Notes: a model not told the origin generated them from the letters alone. DNA of 64,000 bases from Bin87 sp965207585 (GCA_965207585.1 CBDBMT010000002.1:285946-349945); one strand, 5' to 3'; counted from the first letter of the stretch, positions 32,885-41,903 are shown. Numbers and translations: made by a program.

Positions 32885-33733
32885 ATGAGCGACCGGGAAC
32901 CGATCTTCGAAGAAAGCCGCAGCGTGGAGGACCTGCAGCACCTGCAACTGACGGTCCTCATGACCGAGATGGTCCGGAGCAGGGGCGTGATGCGGGTTGC
33001 CAAAGACCTGGGCGTGAACTACCGCACGCTTTCGGCGGCTTTGGAGACCGGGCGGTTGTCCCGCAGGATGCGGGGCGCGCTGGAGAAGGCCCTCCTGGAA
33101 GGCGCCGGGTCGCCGGCCAAGGAACAACTGGAACGCAACGACCTGTTGACCGGGCGGCTGGAGAGAGTGGAGGAACTGGCCGAGGCGTCCACCAGGGGCC
33201 TGGCAACCGTCCACGGGGAGGTTGAGGATCTCAGGAATGAACACGGCCAGGCATTGCGGAGCATCGAGGGAAAGCTGGCGCAAGGGGACGGCGGGAAGGG
33301 GACTCCGGAGTCAACGTCTTTCGTCAGTCCGGCCCAGCCGCCTTCCCCGCCGCGTCCGCCGCGTCCGCCGCGCCGCGAGTTCCCCGAACTGGCCACCCTG
33401 GAACCCGCCGCTGACGACGAGGCGGTCTTCGGCGACGCCTGGCCCCTGATCCGGGAGTGGCGGGAACTGCGGGAAAGCCATCCCGACCGGGGGAAGGGCC
33501 TGGACTGGCTGCGGGAGGAGGAACGACTCATGACCGTGGAACTGGCGCTTTTGGATGACCACGGCCTGACCCTACCCCCGCAGGACTATCCCCTCACGGG
33601 CCTGAACCGCAACAACCAGACCAACTGGCGAAGGACCACCCTGGCGGAAACCCGCCGGGCCTTGAGGCGCCGGGAACGGCTGCGGTGGCCGCTCCGGGTG
33701 CTGGCGCTGGCACTACGGCTGTTGCACAGGTAG
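32885..33733 (+). CDS. HTH and coiled-coil regulator-like protein
   Basis: GGAGGA precedes the ATG at 32885; a longer frame begins inside an operator repeat. The 282-residue product has an N-terminal HTH (MRVAKDLGVNYRTLSAALET), a coiled-coil segment (LTGRLERVEELAEASTRGLA; VHGEVEDLRNEHG), a Pro-rich linker (PPSPPRPPRPPRR) and a C-terminal helical domain ending in a basic-hydrophobic helix (RLRWPLRVLALALRLL) that may touch the membrane. It is transcribed away from the transfer operon across the repeated motifs, so it is the likely regulator of that operon. Confidence 0.6.
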   Translation: MSDREPIFEESRSVEDLQHLQLTVLMTEMVRSRGVMRVAKDLGVNYRTLSAALETGRLSRRMRGALEKALLEGAGSPAKEQLERNDLLTGRLERVEELAEASTRGLATVHGEVEDLRNEHGQALRSIEGKLAQGDGGKGTPESTSFVSPAQPPSPPRPPRPPRREFPELATLEPAADDEAVFGDAWPLIREWRELRESHPDRGKGLDWLREEERLMTVELALLDDHGLTLPPQDYPLTGLNRNNQTNWRRTTLAETRRALRRRERLRWPLRVLALALRLLHR

Positions 33734-33965
33734 ATAGCTGCCCTGAAAGGGCCGGTTCCAGTCCGGTTAACACTTGCCCGGTGGGGCGCGCACGGCCTAC
33801 CCAGGGGCGTCCGGAAGGCCGACAATAGCTGCGTTGTCAGGCTTTTCCAGCGTTTCCCGCCGTAGAAACCTGGGGCTTCTCCCTCAAGCCGGGGCTGGAC
33901 GCAATGTCGCTCAAGAGGGAATGCGCTGCCGCTGCGGATTTGACGTAGCTCTCTGCAAGCAGCGC

Positions 33966-34163
33966 GGGCCGGTGGTTGGAGTGCTCAATCCCTTCTTCCC
34001 CGGTCCGGCCCAACGGGTTGGAGTGTTCAAGTCCTTCTCCCGTTGGGCAGTCCGGCGGCTGGAGTGTTTAAGTCCTCCAGTCGCAGGGCGCCGTTCAGTG
34101 GCTCGGAGGTGACTCCCCCGGTCATTGGACACCCGTCCGGCGGCAGGAGCTAGTCCCTCCTGC
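33966..34163. repeat. four tandem hairpins sharing a loop motif
   Basis: Stems differ but loops are alike: GGGCCGG/CCGGCCC (33966-34011), CCCAACGGG/CCCGTTGGG (34009-34047, perfect 9 bp), GGCTGGAG/CTCCAGTC (34057-34082) and GCAGGAG/CTCCTGC (34143-34163). The first three carry TTGGAGTGYTCAAKYCC or a close variant. Changing stems with a kept loop suggest selection on RNA or single-strand structure. Confidence 0.5.
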
Positions 34164-34887
34164 GGCTGGCCGGAGGGGACGGAGCGATTGATCCCGCTTC
34201 GTTCCCAACCCAGGCTGTGGCGTCTGCGGGTACCGCTCGCAGCGCCCCAGCCGGAAATCTAACCCAGCCGGGGCAGAGTTGTCCTGGCCAACTTCAACAC
34301 CCACATCGTCAAGGAGGTGGCATACCGAAACATCACGGCATCCCGGATTTTCCTAATCACACGGTTTCACTGGCGGAGCGGCTGACGCCCTTCGCCTGAA
34401 TCTCACACTGCCGCCGGAGCGACCGAACGGCTCCGGCGCGCTCTGCAACGCTGCGGCGTAGCTGCCCAACCACGGCAGCCACCGCCGCTGCCACTTGTCC
34501 CGGCCGGTCACTCCCCGGCGACGTGCCGGGCGCTCGTTGCTGCCACGCGGCTTCCCCCGGGCGGCTCGCCAATGACGCGACAGCCGGCCGGCCCGTGCGC
34601 GCCCTCCATCCCCCAACTACCCGTTTCCGCCATTCGAATCCCTGGCCGGACTGCGCCTCTCGCGGGGCGTCAGCACGGCGAAGCGCCGGGCTTCGTCAGA
34701 CCCTGGGGAGCATTGCGTCCACGCCGCGCCGTGCGCCAGCGGCATTCGGCATGACCTGATTCAGGGAGGTCTCGGCAACCCGAAGCCCGTCGCCCTCCCC
34801 GTGGGGGACGGCGGCCCGCCTCGGCGGGCGGCGGCTAAGTGAACCGCCGCTGACAAACCAACCCACGACAAATTCAAGTTTGCACAC

Positions 34888-34932
34888 GAGCGGGGCCGCC
34901 CCTTTCCGACGGGAAAGAGGGCGGCCCCGCTC
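34888..34932 (+). promoter_or_regulatory. strong leader hairpin before the three-HTH gene
   Basis: GAGCGGGGCCGCC... pairs with ...GGCGGCCCCGCTC (about 14 bp plus an inner TTTCC/GGGAAA stem). It ends 10 bases before the ribosome site GGAGG at 34943. It could attenuate transcription or hide the ribosome site. Confidence 0.5.
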
Positions 34933-34954
34933 GCTGCGTTTCGGAGGAATGAAC

Positions 34955-35947
34955 ATGATCGCCAACAGCGCCAGTATCACCATCGATGCCAACGCCGATA
35001 TCCACTACAACGCCAACGTTAAGGACAATCCCAAGACACAAGGGCAGATTCTCGACTCCGGCGCCAACGACGCCAGCGCCGTCGCCGCCCGGGCCGAGTC
35101 CCACCTGACCGTCGCCGCCAGGGAGCGCGGCCTCAACATCAAGGAACTGGCCGCCCTGATGGGTGTCGGTCCCTCCCACCTGTCCCAGGTCGCCAGGGGC
35201 AAGAAGGCCCTAACACCCTACATGCGCGGCAAGATCCAGGCCGTCTTGGGCGAGGTGCCTCCCCAGGGCGTCGTCCACCGGCAGGGTGGCGTGGTCCGCG
35301 GCGGTGAAAGCACCTACCTACGTGAGCGAGCCCGGGAACGTGGGATGACGCTGCGACAGGTGGCGGACCGTACGGGACTGACCTACGGCTACGTGGTGCA
35401 GGTCAGCCGGGGGCAGCGCAATCTCAGCCCAGCAGCCCAGGCCCGGATGGAGTCGGTCCTGGACGCTCCGGTGAAGATCGAGGCCGCTCAGTGCCCCGCC
35501 ATTGACCCCAACGCCCTGTGGGAACGGATGGACGCCCACGGGTGGAGCCAGAACGAGACGGCCCGCCGGGCGGGCATCAGCAATGGGATGCTCTCCCAGG
35601 TCATGAACGGCAAGCGCACTCCCTCGGGGGACGTGCTCCGGCGGCTGCACCAGGTATTGTTCGCGCCCTCGCCGGCGGAACTGGTGGCCCCGGTGGAGCT
35701 GAAGGTCATGGCGTGGAAGAAGGACGGGCGCAACGGCGTGGTGATCAAGGGCGCCGGAGGGCCACGGAGTAACGGCAAGCCCGGCGACGGGACCATCCGG
35801 GTCGGCGGCCGGGTTCCCTGGGGCGCCGAGGTCGAATTCGCCTACACCACCGGCTACGACAGCCACGGGCGGGTCTCCGTGAACCATGTCGTGGACGAGC
35901 GGGGCTGCTCCGCCATGCTCAAGCAGCCCCAAGGGGGCTCCGATTAG
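34955..35947 (+). CDS. regulator with three HTH (XRE-type) domains
   Basis: ATGs at 34949 and 34955 both follow GGAGGA; the second has proper spacing. The 330-residue product has three HTH units. The first is near residues 50-95 (LTVAARERGLNIKELAALMG, HLSQVARGKKALTPYMRGKI). The second is near 120-165 (RERARERGMTLRQVADRTGL, YVVQVSRGQRNLS). The third, near 185-235, is family B (LWERMDAHGWSQNETARRAG, MLSQVMNGKRTPSGDVLRRL). A beta-rich C-terminal domain follows. The first 40 residues are Asn/Ala/Ile-rich. It is bounded by a leader hairpin and an intrinsic terminator, so it is a single-gene unit. Confidence 0.7.
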   Translation: MIANSASITIDANADIHYNANVKDNPKTQGQILDSGANDASAVAARAESHLTVAARERGLNIKELAALMGVGPSHLSQVARGKKALTPYMRGKIQAVLGEVPPQGVVHRQGGVVRGGESTYLRERARERGMTLRQVADRTGLTYGYVVQVSRGQRNLSPAAQARMESVLDAPVKIEAAQCPAIDPNALWERMDAHGWSQNETARRAGISNGMLSQVMNGKRTPSGDVLRRLHQVLFAPSPAELVAPVELKVMAWKKDGRNGVVIKGAGGPRSNGKPGDGTIRVGGRVPWGAEVEFAYTTGYDSHGRVSVNHVVDERGCSAMLKQPQGGSD

Positions 35948-35989
35948 CTGACCCTGGGCGCGACCCACCTGGCGCGCCAACACACAAGA

Positions 35990-36032
35990 GGGAAAGCCGC
36001 CGCTGAGTCGACGGCGGCTTTCCCCTTTTCTT
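35990..36032 (+). terminator. intrinsic terminator
   Basis: GGGAAAGCCGCCG (35990-36002) and CGGCGGCTTTCCC (36012-36024) form a perfect 13-bp stem with a 9-base loop, followed by CTTTTCTT. It ends the three-HTH gene. Confidence 0.85.
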
Positions 36033-36081
36033 CCCGGGTTTGGACTCTCCAGTCCCAACTTGGGCGTGTTTACGAAATAAA

Positions 36082-36390
36082 CTATTGGCCAATCCTGCCT
36101 CTGTTCAGCTTGAGCCAGCCATAGAGCCACATGCCTGCTACCGGAATGCAACAACCGAGGAAAACCGCAACCGTGGAACCAACGACGGCGGCTCCCAGTT
36201 CTTGTCCCGTGGGGTTCCATTTGACCGCCATCATAACTCCCAACATCCCGGCCCACATGTTCACCATTCCCATCAGCAGGCCCACGCCAGCACCCACCAA
36301 GATATGCACTCTGGGCAACAACCAGGCCGCGAAAGAGCAGACCAGCAGGGTGAGCATAATCGGCCAAACCCCGAACAACAGCAAGTCCAT
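36082..36390 (-). CDS. small polytopic membrane protein
   Basis: AGGAGG lies 6 bases before the ATG at 36390 (MDLLLFGVWPIML). The 102-residue product has three hydrophobic helices with Gly and Met enrichment (HILVGAGVGLLMGMVNMWAG; AAVVGSTVAVFLGCC) and a basic end (WLKLNRGRI). I do not recognise the family. It stands alone on the minus strand. Confidence 0.6.
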   Translation of the reverse strand: MDLLLFGVWPIMLTLLVCSFAAWLLPRVHILVGAGVGLLMGMVNMWAGMLGVMMAVKWNPTGQELGAAVVGSTVAVFLGCCIPVAGMWLYGWLKLNRGRIGQ

Positions 36391-36577
36391 CAATACCTCC
36401 TCATCACGCACAGGAGCCATGACCCAGATACCCTTGCCTGCCAATTGTGGCCGGTTCCGTCAGGAGCGGAGTTTGTGGGCGTCCTGCCAAATTGGGGTAA
36501 CCGTGGGATAGCGTAAAAATGCCCTCTTCAACTCACTTGAAGCCGGCTATGGACGGGCGCAACTTCCCGCTGCCGGC

Positions 36578-37981
36578 TCAGCGTATCTCCGCCTCCTCCA
36601 TGGCCCGGCGTCGTTCCCGGAGGGCCCATGAATCGCCAGGACGGAGCCGGATAATTTCGTCGTAGTCCGCGATGGCCTTCCCCGGCTGGCCCATCTCCCG
36701 GTATAGGGTCGCCCGATTGCGCCGCGAATCAACGTCCTCCGGGTTCAGGGCCACCGCCCTCCCGAAGTCCTCCACCGCCGGATGACGCGCCCCCATCTCC
36801 GCGTAGGCGTATCCCCGGGCGTGGTACGCCGCCGGATCGTCCGGCGACAGCTCCACCAGCCGGTCGCAGTCCCGGATGGCCTCCCGGTAATCTCCCAACT
36901 CCGCGTGGGCAAAGCCCCGGGCCAGAAATGCCCCCACGTTGTCCGGGTCCAACTCGATGATGGCGTCGAAGTCCTCGATGGCCTCCTCGTACCGGCCCAG
37001 CCGCATCAGGGACGTGCCCCGGCTGTACAGTACCCGCAGGTCGCCGGAGTCCAGGGCGATCACGCGCGTGTAGTCCTCGATGGCCAGTTCGTACTCCTCC
37101 AGGCTGGCGCGGTTCAGGCCCCTGGCCGCCAAAGTCTCCGCGCTGTCCGGTTCCAGCTCCAGGGAGCGGTTCAATGGCTCCATTGCCTCGTCGTAACGTC
37201 CCAGGCTGCCCAGGGCCACTCCCTTGCCCCGCAGCGCCCCGACGTTGCCCGGGTTCAGGTCGAGCGCGGCGTCAAAGTCGATGAGCGCTTCCTGGAACCT
37301 CTCCAGGTTCAGCTTGCTGATGCCCCGGGCGTAGCGGGCCAGCCCGTAGTTCTCCTCCAACTCCAGGGCCGCGTCAAAATCCAGGATGGCCCGCTCTGTC
37401 TCTCCCAGGTCGCGGTAGGCCATCCCCCGGAAGTAGTGGGCCTCCGGCAGGTCCGGCTCCAACTCGATGGCCCGGCTCATGTCCTCCACAGATTGGAGAT
37501 GGTTGCCGAGCTCGCCGTAGCTCAGTCCCCGATTGTAGTAGGCGGCGGCGTCATCCGGGTCCAGTAGGATGGCCACGTCAAAGTCGCTCACCGCCCCGCC
37601 CAGGTTGCCCAGCTCGGCGTAACACGCGCCACGGCAGTAGTGGGCCACCGCGTCGCCGGGCGCCAGCCGGATGGCGGCGTCGTAGTCCTCGATGGCGGCC
37701 CGGTAGTCCTCCAGTTCGGAGTGGGCGTGGGCCCGGTTCAGGTAGGCGCTGACGTCTCCCGGGTCCAATTCCATGACCCGGCCGTTGTCCTCCACCGCCC
37801 GGCGGAAGTCCCCCAACTCGCCGTACAGCCAGCCCCGGGCGGAGAAGGCCCTGGCGTCCTCCGGGTTCTCCTCGATGTCCCTGGTCAGGCGCGCGACCAT
37901 CCGCAGCATTTCCTCCCGGCCCACCCCCTCCATCATCCGGCGGAATTCGCCGGGCTCCAGTTCCTCGTGTTCATCGGACAC
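36578..37981 (-). CDS. tetratricopeptide (TPR) repeat protein
   Basis: A GTG start at 37981 lies 7 bases after AAGGAG. The 467-residue product has about 12 consecutive 34-residue TPR units with the consensus RG..Y.ELG....AI.DFD.AI.LDP (for example AYYNRGLSYGELGNHLQSVE and IEDYDAAIRLAPGDAVAHYC). The N-terminus is acidic; there is no signal sequence or membrane helix, so it is cytoplasmic. TPR arrays mediate protein-protein contacts. The regular repeats give a continuous open frame on the other strand, which is not a gene. Confidence 0.85.
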   Translation of the reverse strand: MSDEHEELEPGEFRRMMEGVGREEMLRMVARLTRDIEENPEDARAFSARGWLYGELGDFRRAVEDNGRVMELDPGDVSAYLNRAHAHSELEDYRAAIEDYDAAIRLAPGDAVAHYCRGACYAELGNLGGAVSDFDVAILLDPDDAAAYYNRGLSYGELGNHLQSVEDMSRAIELEPDLPEAHYFRGMAYRDLGETERAILDFDAALELEENYGLARYARGISKLNLERFQEALIDFDAALDLNPGNVGALRGKGVALGSLGRYDEAMEPLNRSLELEPDSAETLAARGLNRASLEEYELAIEDYTRVIALDSGDLRVLYSRGTSLMRLGRYEEAIEDFDAIIELDPDNVGAFLARGFAHAELGDYREAIRDCDRLVELSPDDPAAYHARGYAYAEMGARHPAVEDFGRAVALNPEDVDSRRNRATLYREMGQPGKAIADYDEIIRLRPGDSWALRERRRAMEEAEIR

Positions 37982-38305
37982 GTTGTTGCTCCTTTCCTCC
38001 GGCCACTCCTCGGGAACCGGCTGCCTCCCGTGGACGGCTGGGTCTTGCACGCTACCCTAAAGGCATTAGCGCTGAATGTACGTCAAAGATGGTGATTCCC
38101 TTGCTGAAACGCAATGCCCGACTGTCAGCAAACTGTCTGCCGCCACCCCGCCGATTTGAACTCGGGCAAAGCCGCCGGCAGGCAACCTGTTTCACTGTTC
38201 GGCGCCTACGGGGTTTCCCCTGCCCGTGGCCTTGCTGTCCGGCCCGGGCCGGAACACGGGGGCAGCCACCTGTGAACCCCTTTTAGTGTTCCAGCCCTGC
38301 CCGGT
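37982..38305. other. intergenic stretch without recognisable gene
   Basis: It lies between the TPR gene (reading left) and the HTH gene (also reading left), so it should hold the TPR promoter. TTAGCG-type AT-rich patches near 38065 are candidates, but I cannot assign boxes. There is no coding frame with support. Confidence 0.4.
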
Positions 38306-38551
38306 TCAGTCCCGGATCAGCCGGCCCAGGACCAGGTCGTCGGCCAATTGGCAAAGGGCCAGCATGTTTTCCGCGTTGGGCCTGGCCTGCCCCTCCTTCC
38401 AGCGCCGCACGGTTTCGGGATGGGCGCCCAGGCGCCGGCTGAGTTCGGCCCAGGACAGCCCAGACTCTTTCTTGAATCGCTTCAGGCGCTCCGGGAAGTC
38501 TTTGGGAAAGGCGGAGACCCTTCTCTTGAAGCTGATCCGTCGTGTCGGCAT
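38306..38551 (-). CDS. HTH protein, family A
   Basis: GGGAGGG lies 9 bases before the ATG at 38551. The 81-residue product has the family A core: AFPKDFPERLKRFKKESGLS, the HTH WAELSRRLGAHPETVRRWKE, and a C-terminal helix (MLALCQLADDLVLGRLI) that differs from the VPGG type. The N-terminus is very basic (TRRISFKRRV). It is the most distant copy from the HTH array at 14-15.6 kb and is separated from it by the whole conjugative region. Confidence 0.7.
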   Translation of the reverse strand: MPTRRISFKRRVSAFPKDFPERLKRFKKESGLSWAELSRRLGAHPETVRRWKEGQARPNAENMLALCQLADDLVLGRLIRD

Positions 38552-38619
38552 CGGGCGTCCCTCCCTTGAAAACAACTTGGTTGCTCTACGGTGTCGTGAC
38601 TGCCAAAAGCCAGGCAGCT

Positions 38620-38799
38620 TCAGGGGCTTTTGGCCCTCAACTGAAGCTCCAACTCCGGCGGCGCTCCGCTGGGCATTGCCTTCTTTTGAATGTAGATGTT
38701 CCCCACCGGCGCGTCATCTTCCGATGCGTCGTAGCGGTAGGTGTTCTTGGTCTCCCGTGTCAGCTTGAGGACCACGGTAACGAGTGAAGCTTCCTGCAT
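38620..38799 (-). CDS. small conserved hypothetical protein
   Basis: GAGGGAG lies 8 bases before the ATG at 38799. The 59-residue product is a single beta sheet: SLVTVVLKLTRETKNTYRYD, then VGNIYIQKKAM and ELELQLRAK. Small proteins with the ETKNTYRY and IYI-K patterns are found in many bacteria and archaea; their role is not known to me. It lies beside the left end of an insertion sequence. Confidence 0.6.
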   Translation of the reverse strand: MQEASLVTVVLKLTRETKNTYRYDASEDDAPVGNIYIQKKAMPSGAPPELELQLRAKSP

Positions 38800-38990
38800 G
38801 TTTGGCGCTCCCTCAAAGCGTTGGATTTTGGGCGGCTGTTTGAAGACCATTATCGCAGAATCACCGATGCGAAAAAATACGCGGCCAGACATCCAGAGGC
38901 TGGGCAATAGGTCTGCGCAAGAAATCAGGCGTAGACCACCTGCCGCCACAAAAATTCCCTGGTGGTCGCAGCAAGTTGGCAAGGGTTTAG

Positions 38991-40446
38991 CTGCACTTTG
39001 CGCATTTTTAGAAATGTATAAAAGCAGGGTAATCTGTGCTGACCCCACTTCTCACGGAAGGCTCAGCCATGCTCACCCTGCCCGCCGCCATTGTACCGAT
39101 ACTCGTTCCCTTCGCAATGCTGTTCACCAACCCGACGTGGCGGAAGGCTCAACTCCTGCTGGTGGGCGCGATCCTGGTCACGGGCCAGCGTACCGTGGCG
39201 GCGGCGCTCCGCGTCATGGGACGCAGCGATCAGAGCGACTATGCCCGCTACCACGAGGTGCTGAACCGAGCCGTGTGGTCGCCCCGAGAGGCGGCGCGCA
39301 TCCTGCTGATGCTCCTGCTCCACTATCTGGATCACGGGAACGCTCCGTTGGTCTTCGGCATAGATGAAACCCTGGAGCGGCGGCGGGGCGCCAAGATCAA
39401 GGCCCGAGGCATCTACCGAGACGCGGTGCGCTCCAGTCGCCATCAACTGGTCAAGGCCAGTGGTCTGCGCTGGATCTCCCTGATGTGGTTGGGCCAGGTG
39501 CCCTGGGCCGGACGCCACTGGGCCCTGCCGGTGCTCACGGTGTTGGCGCCTTCATCTCGCTACCACCAGCAGCAGGGCCGTCGCCACAAGAAGATCACCG
39601 ACTGGGCCCGGCAGATGGTCATGCAACTGCGTCGCTGGCTTCCCCATCGCCCCCTGGTACTGGTGGGGGACAACGGCTATGCCGTGCTGGATCTGCTCCG
39701 CTGCTGCCAGTCCCTGCGTGAGCCCGTCACCCTGATCGCCAGACTGCGCCTGGACGCCGCCCTGTATGCACCAGCGCCACCCCGTCAGCCGGGTCAGAAC
39801 GGCCGGCCTGCTCTGAAAGGCGCACGGCGGCCATCCCTGAAAGCCGTCCTTGAACAGGATCAGGTGACCTGGACAGTCGCACAAATCTCCTGGTACGACG
39901 GCACCACTCGCATCGTGGAACTCACCTCCCAGACCGCCGTCTGGTACCGCTCGGGCAAGCCGCCTGTCACCATCCGCTGGGTGTTGATCCGAGATCCTCA
40001 GGGCGCCTTCGATCCTCAAGCTCTCCTCTGCACCGACCCCTCGGCAAACCCGACCCAGATCCTGGAGTGGTTTGTCCTGCGTTGGCAACTGGAGGTCACC
40101 TTCCAGGAAGTCCGAACCCATCTGGGTTTGGAGACCCAGCGCCAGTGGTCTGACCTCGCCATCGCCCGCACCACTCCCATCTTGCTGGGTCTCTTCTCCT
40201 GGACCACATTGGCCGCCCACCTCCTGCAACAAGAGTGTCCCATCACCCAGCGCACCGCAGCCTGGTACGACAAACCGTCGCCGACCTTCGTGGATGCCAT
40301 CGCCCTGGTGCGACGCCACCTGTGGCGGGCGTCAGAAGGTTTCTCACTGTCGGCTGCCGCCCCAGACGTACAGGAACTCCCCACCACTCTGTATCACCGA
40401 ATGGTGGATTCCCTCGCTTACGCCGCTTGAATTGCGCAAAGTCCAG
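38991..40446 (+). mobile_element. IS701/DDE_5-like insertion sequence, complete
   Basis: Terminal inverted repeats are CTGCACTTTGCGCA (38991-39004) and TGCGCAAAGTCCAG (40433-40446), matching at 13 of 14. TTTAG flanks both ends (38986-38990 and 40447-40451). This contains TTAG, which fits the 4-base YTAR target preference of IS701. One transposase gene fills it. Family name is tentative; element limits are well supported. Confidence 0.8.
39069..40430 (+). CDS. DDE transposase (IS701/DDE_5-like)
   Basis: GGAAGG lies 8 bases before the ATG at 39069. The 453-residue product has the DDE core: GIDETLERRRGAKIKARGIY (first Asp), LVLVGDNGYAVLDLL (second Asp) and FVLRWQLEVTFQEVRTHLG (Glu). SDYARYHEVLNRAVWS precedes the core. 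It is intact, with no frameshift or internal stop, so the element could still be mobile. Confidence 0.85.
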   Translation: MLTLPAAIVPILVPFAMLFTNPTWRKAQLLLVGAILVTGQRTVAAALRVMGRSDQSDYARYHEVLNRAVWSPREAARILLMLLLHYLDHGNAPLVFGIDETLERRRGAKIKARGIYRDAVRSSRHQLVKASGLRWISLMWLGQVPWAGRHWALPVLTVLAPSSRYHQQQGRRHKKITDWARQMVMQLRRWLPHRPLVLVGDNGYAVLDLLRCCQSLREPVTLIARLRLDAALYAPAPPRQPGQNGRPALKGARRPSLKAVLEQDQVTWTVAQISWYDGTTRIVELTSQTAVWYRSGKPPVTIRWVLIRDPQGAFDPQALLCTDPSANPTQILEWFVLRWQLEVTFQEVRTHLGLETQRQWSDLAIARTTPILLGLFSWTTLAAHLLQQECPITQRTAAWYDKPSPTFVDAIALVRRHLWRASEGFSLSAAAPDVQELPTTLYHRMVDSLAYAA

Positions 40447-40463
40447 TTTAGCCGGCAGGCTAT

Positions 40464-41783
40464 TTATGCTATTGTTGTGTTCGATAAGCGGTCATTGGCT
40501 TGATCAAGAAGCCAAGTTGTCGGGGGTCGTAAATAGGAGGAGATTTTGTTGATGCACTGACAAGGGTATATCGGCCAGTTTTGAGTAAGGTCATGATGAA
40601 CTATCTCCAGTCCCGGTTCGGGTTCCGGCCAGGGTTCGGGCAGCAGCCAGACCTTGGTCCAGAGCCTGCCCCTGAGCATCAAGCGCCGGAGCCAGTCTAT
40701 GCCCTGGCGGATCACGCTGACGGTACGCGCCGGACGGGTCCAGGGGTCCCGATGATTGGGAGCCAGGGCCTTGGGCGGCGCCCGCAGGTTGCCTGGGGCG
40801 ATGCCACGGTCGTTAGCATCCTCCACCCGGGTGCCGTAGGCCAGGGCCAGCAGGGTAGCCACCGAGAGCACCAGCCAGTGGCGGGAGACGCGGGTTGGGT
40901 CGGTGCGCCGGGTCTTGTCCCATTTCCAGCCCAGGCTCTTGAGAGCCTTGAAGCCCAGTTCGATCCAGAAGCGCAGCGCGTACCAGCTCACCCCGACCTC
41001 CTCCGGAGGCAGGTCGGTGAGGATGATCCAGGGTTCCTCCTGCTCGACGTACCAGACCACCAGCAGGGTGCAACGGCGCTGGGCGGTTGGAGGACCGAAG
41101 GCGGTGCCCTGGCCGATCCAGGCGGTGTCGGGGCGGGAAACAAAGGCGCGGGCGGGCAAGCGCTTGCCGCCGTCGGCGCAGAAGGTGATGTTCCTCCTAT
41201 AGCGCATACCGGGATGCCAGCCCTGGGCGCGAATCTGTTGCCACAGCTTGGGACTGGAGATGCCCCGGTCGCAGAGCACGATGACGGTCATTTCGGGTGG
41301 AACCGCCGGGGCCAGTTCCTTGAGCAGTTCCACCGTGGGGTCCATCCAGGAGCCTTTCTGAGTGGCGGGGTGGATATGCCAGGCCACGGGTATGGCGCAA
41401 CTGCGGTACACCACGCTGATGACGATGGCGGTGGTCTGGTCGCCCTTGAGCGTGGGGTCGATGGCCAAAGCCAGTCGGTCGGAGTGCCACCAGGCGAGCA
41501 CCCAGCGGAGCAACGGCGCGAAGCAGAGAGTTACGTCCAGTTGAGTCCGGCAGGGGCTGGTCCGGTCGCTGCCGTCGTAGAGCCATTCCCGGAGATACTG
41601 GCGGAGGTTGTTCCACTTGCGCCAGGGAGAGAGGGCGGAGGCCACGGCGTTCTGGCAGGCGCTGCCGGCGAGGATGGCCCCACAAACCCACAGCGCCAGG
41701 CCGGTCAATTGCGGCTGAGATAGGTGAGGTAAATGCGTTTCAATAGCCTGCTGATTCTGATAGGTTTCCCTGGGAAGGCGCAT
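40464..41783 (-). CDS. IS4-family transposase, copy A
   Basis: GGAG precedes the ATG by 7 bases. The 439-residue product has LALAIDPTLKGD (Asp), VIVLCDRGISS (Asp) and WYALRFWIELGFKALKSLG, which matches the IS4 signature Y-(2)-R-(3)-E-(6)-K. After EIVHHD, where copy B stops within three codons, this frame continues through the terminal repeat and about 30 codons into flanking DNA before stopping at 40464. Copy B ends three codons later than HH. The native stop may have been lost. The extension probably does not abolish activity, but this is unknown. Confidence 0.8.
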   Translation of the reverse strand: MRLPRETYQNQQAIETHLPHLSQPQLTGLALWVCGAILAGSACQNAVASALSPWRKWNNLRQYLREWLYDGSDRTSPCRTQLDVTLCFAPLLRWVLAWWHSDRLALAIDPTLKGDQTTAIVISVVYRSCAIPVAWHIHPATQKGSWMDPTVELLKELAPAVPPEMTVIVLCDRGISSPKLWQQIRAQGWHPGMRYRRNITFCADGGKRLPARAFVSRPDTAWIGQGTAFGPPTAQRRCTLLVVWYVEQEEPWIILTDLPPEEVGVSWYALRFWIELGFKALKSLGWKWDKTRRTDPTRVSRHWLVLSVATLLALAYGTRVEDANDRGIAPGNLRAPPKALAPNHRDPWTRPARTVSVIRQGIDWLRRLMLRGRLWTKVWLLPEPWPEPEPGLEIVHHDLTQNWPIYPCQCINKISSYLRPPTTWLLDQANDRLSNTTIA

Positions 41784-41890
41784 CGAGGGTCTCCGGTATC
41801 TGGGGGTGTGATGACACCAGAATGCCGGATGCCGGTGCGCCTTTCCAAGTTGCTTGCAAGGCCGATTTCGGCCATACCTACCCCTCTAAG
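40557..41890 (-). mobile_element. IS4-family insertion sequence, copy A
   Basis: The ends are CTGACAAGGGTATATCGGCC (from 40557) and, read from the other side, CTTAGAGGGGTAGGTATGGC (from 41890). These are imperfect inverted repeats related to those of copy B. The flanking 9-mers (GTTGATGCA and GCCCCCCCG) do not match, so the insertion has lost its target duplication or one end is rearranged. It lies head to head with copy B. Confidence 0.6.
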
Positions 41891-41903
41891 GCCCCCCCGA
41901 CTC

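Larger units (their letters stand above)
33734..34948. other. 1.2-kb hairpin-rich non-coding region
   Basis: No open frame here has a ribosome site or domain content; those present are Arg/Pro-rich by-products of GC content. The region is packed with inverted repeats. Besides the hairpin family at 33966-34163 there is a 9-bp stem CGCCGGAGC/GCTCCGGCG (34412-34438) and GCCCGCC/GGCGGGC near 34820. It could be a structured RNA, an origin of transfer, or a mixture. I cannot decide from sequence alone. Confidence 0.5.

Noticed and set aside
33966..34163. Integron attC sites
   Set aside because: The hairpins lack the paired conserved ends of attC, there are no cassettes between them, and no tyrosine integron integrase is present.
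40548..41899. Target duplication around IS4 copy A
   Set aside because: The 9-base flanks do not match, so I do not claim a duplication for this copy.
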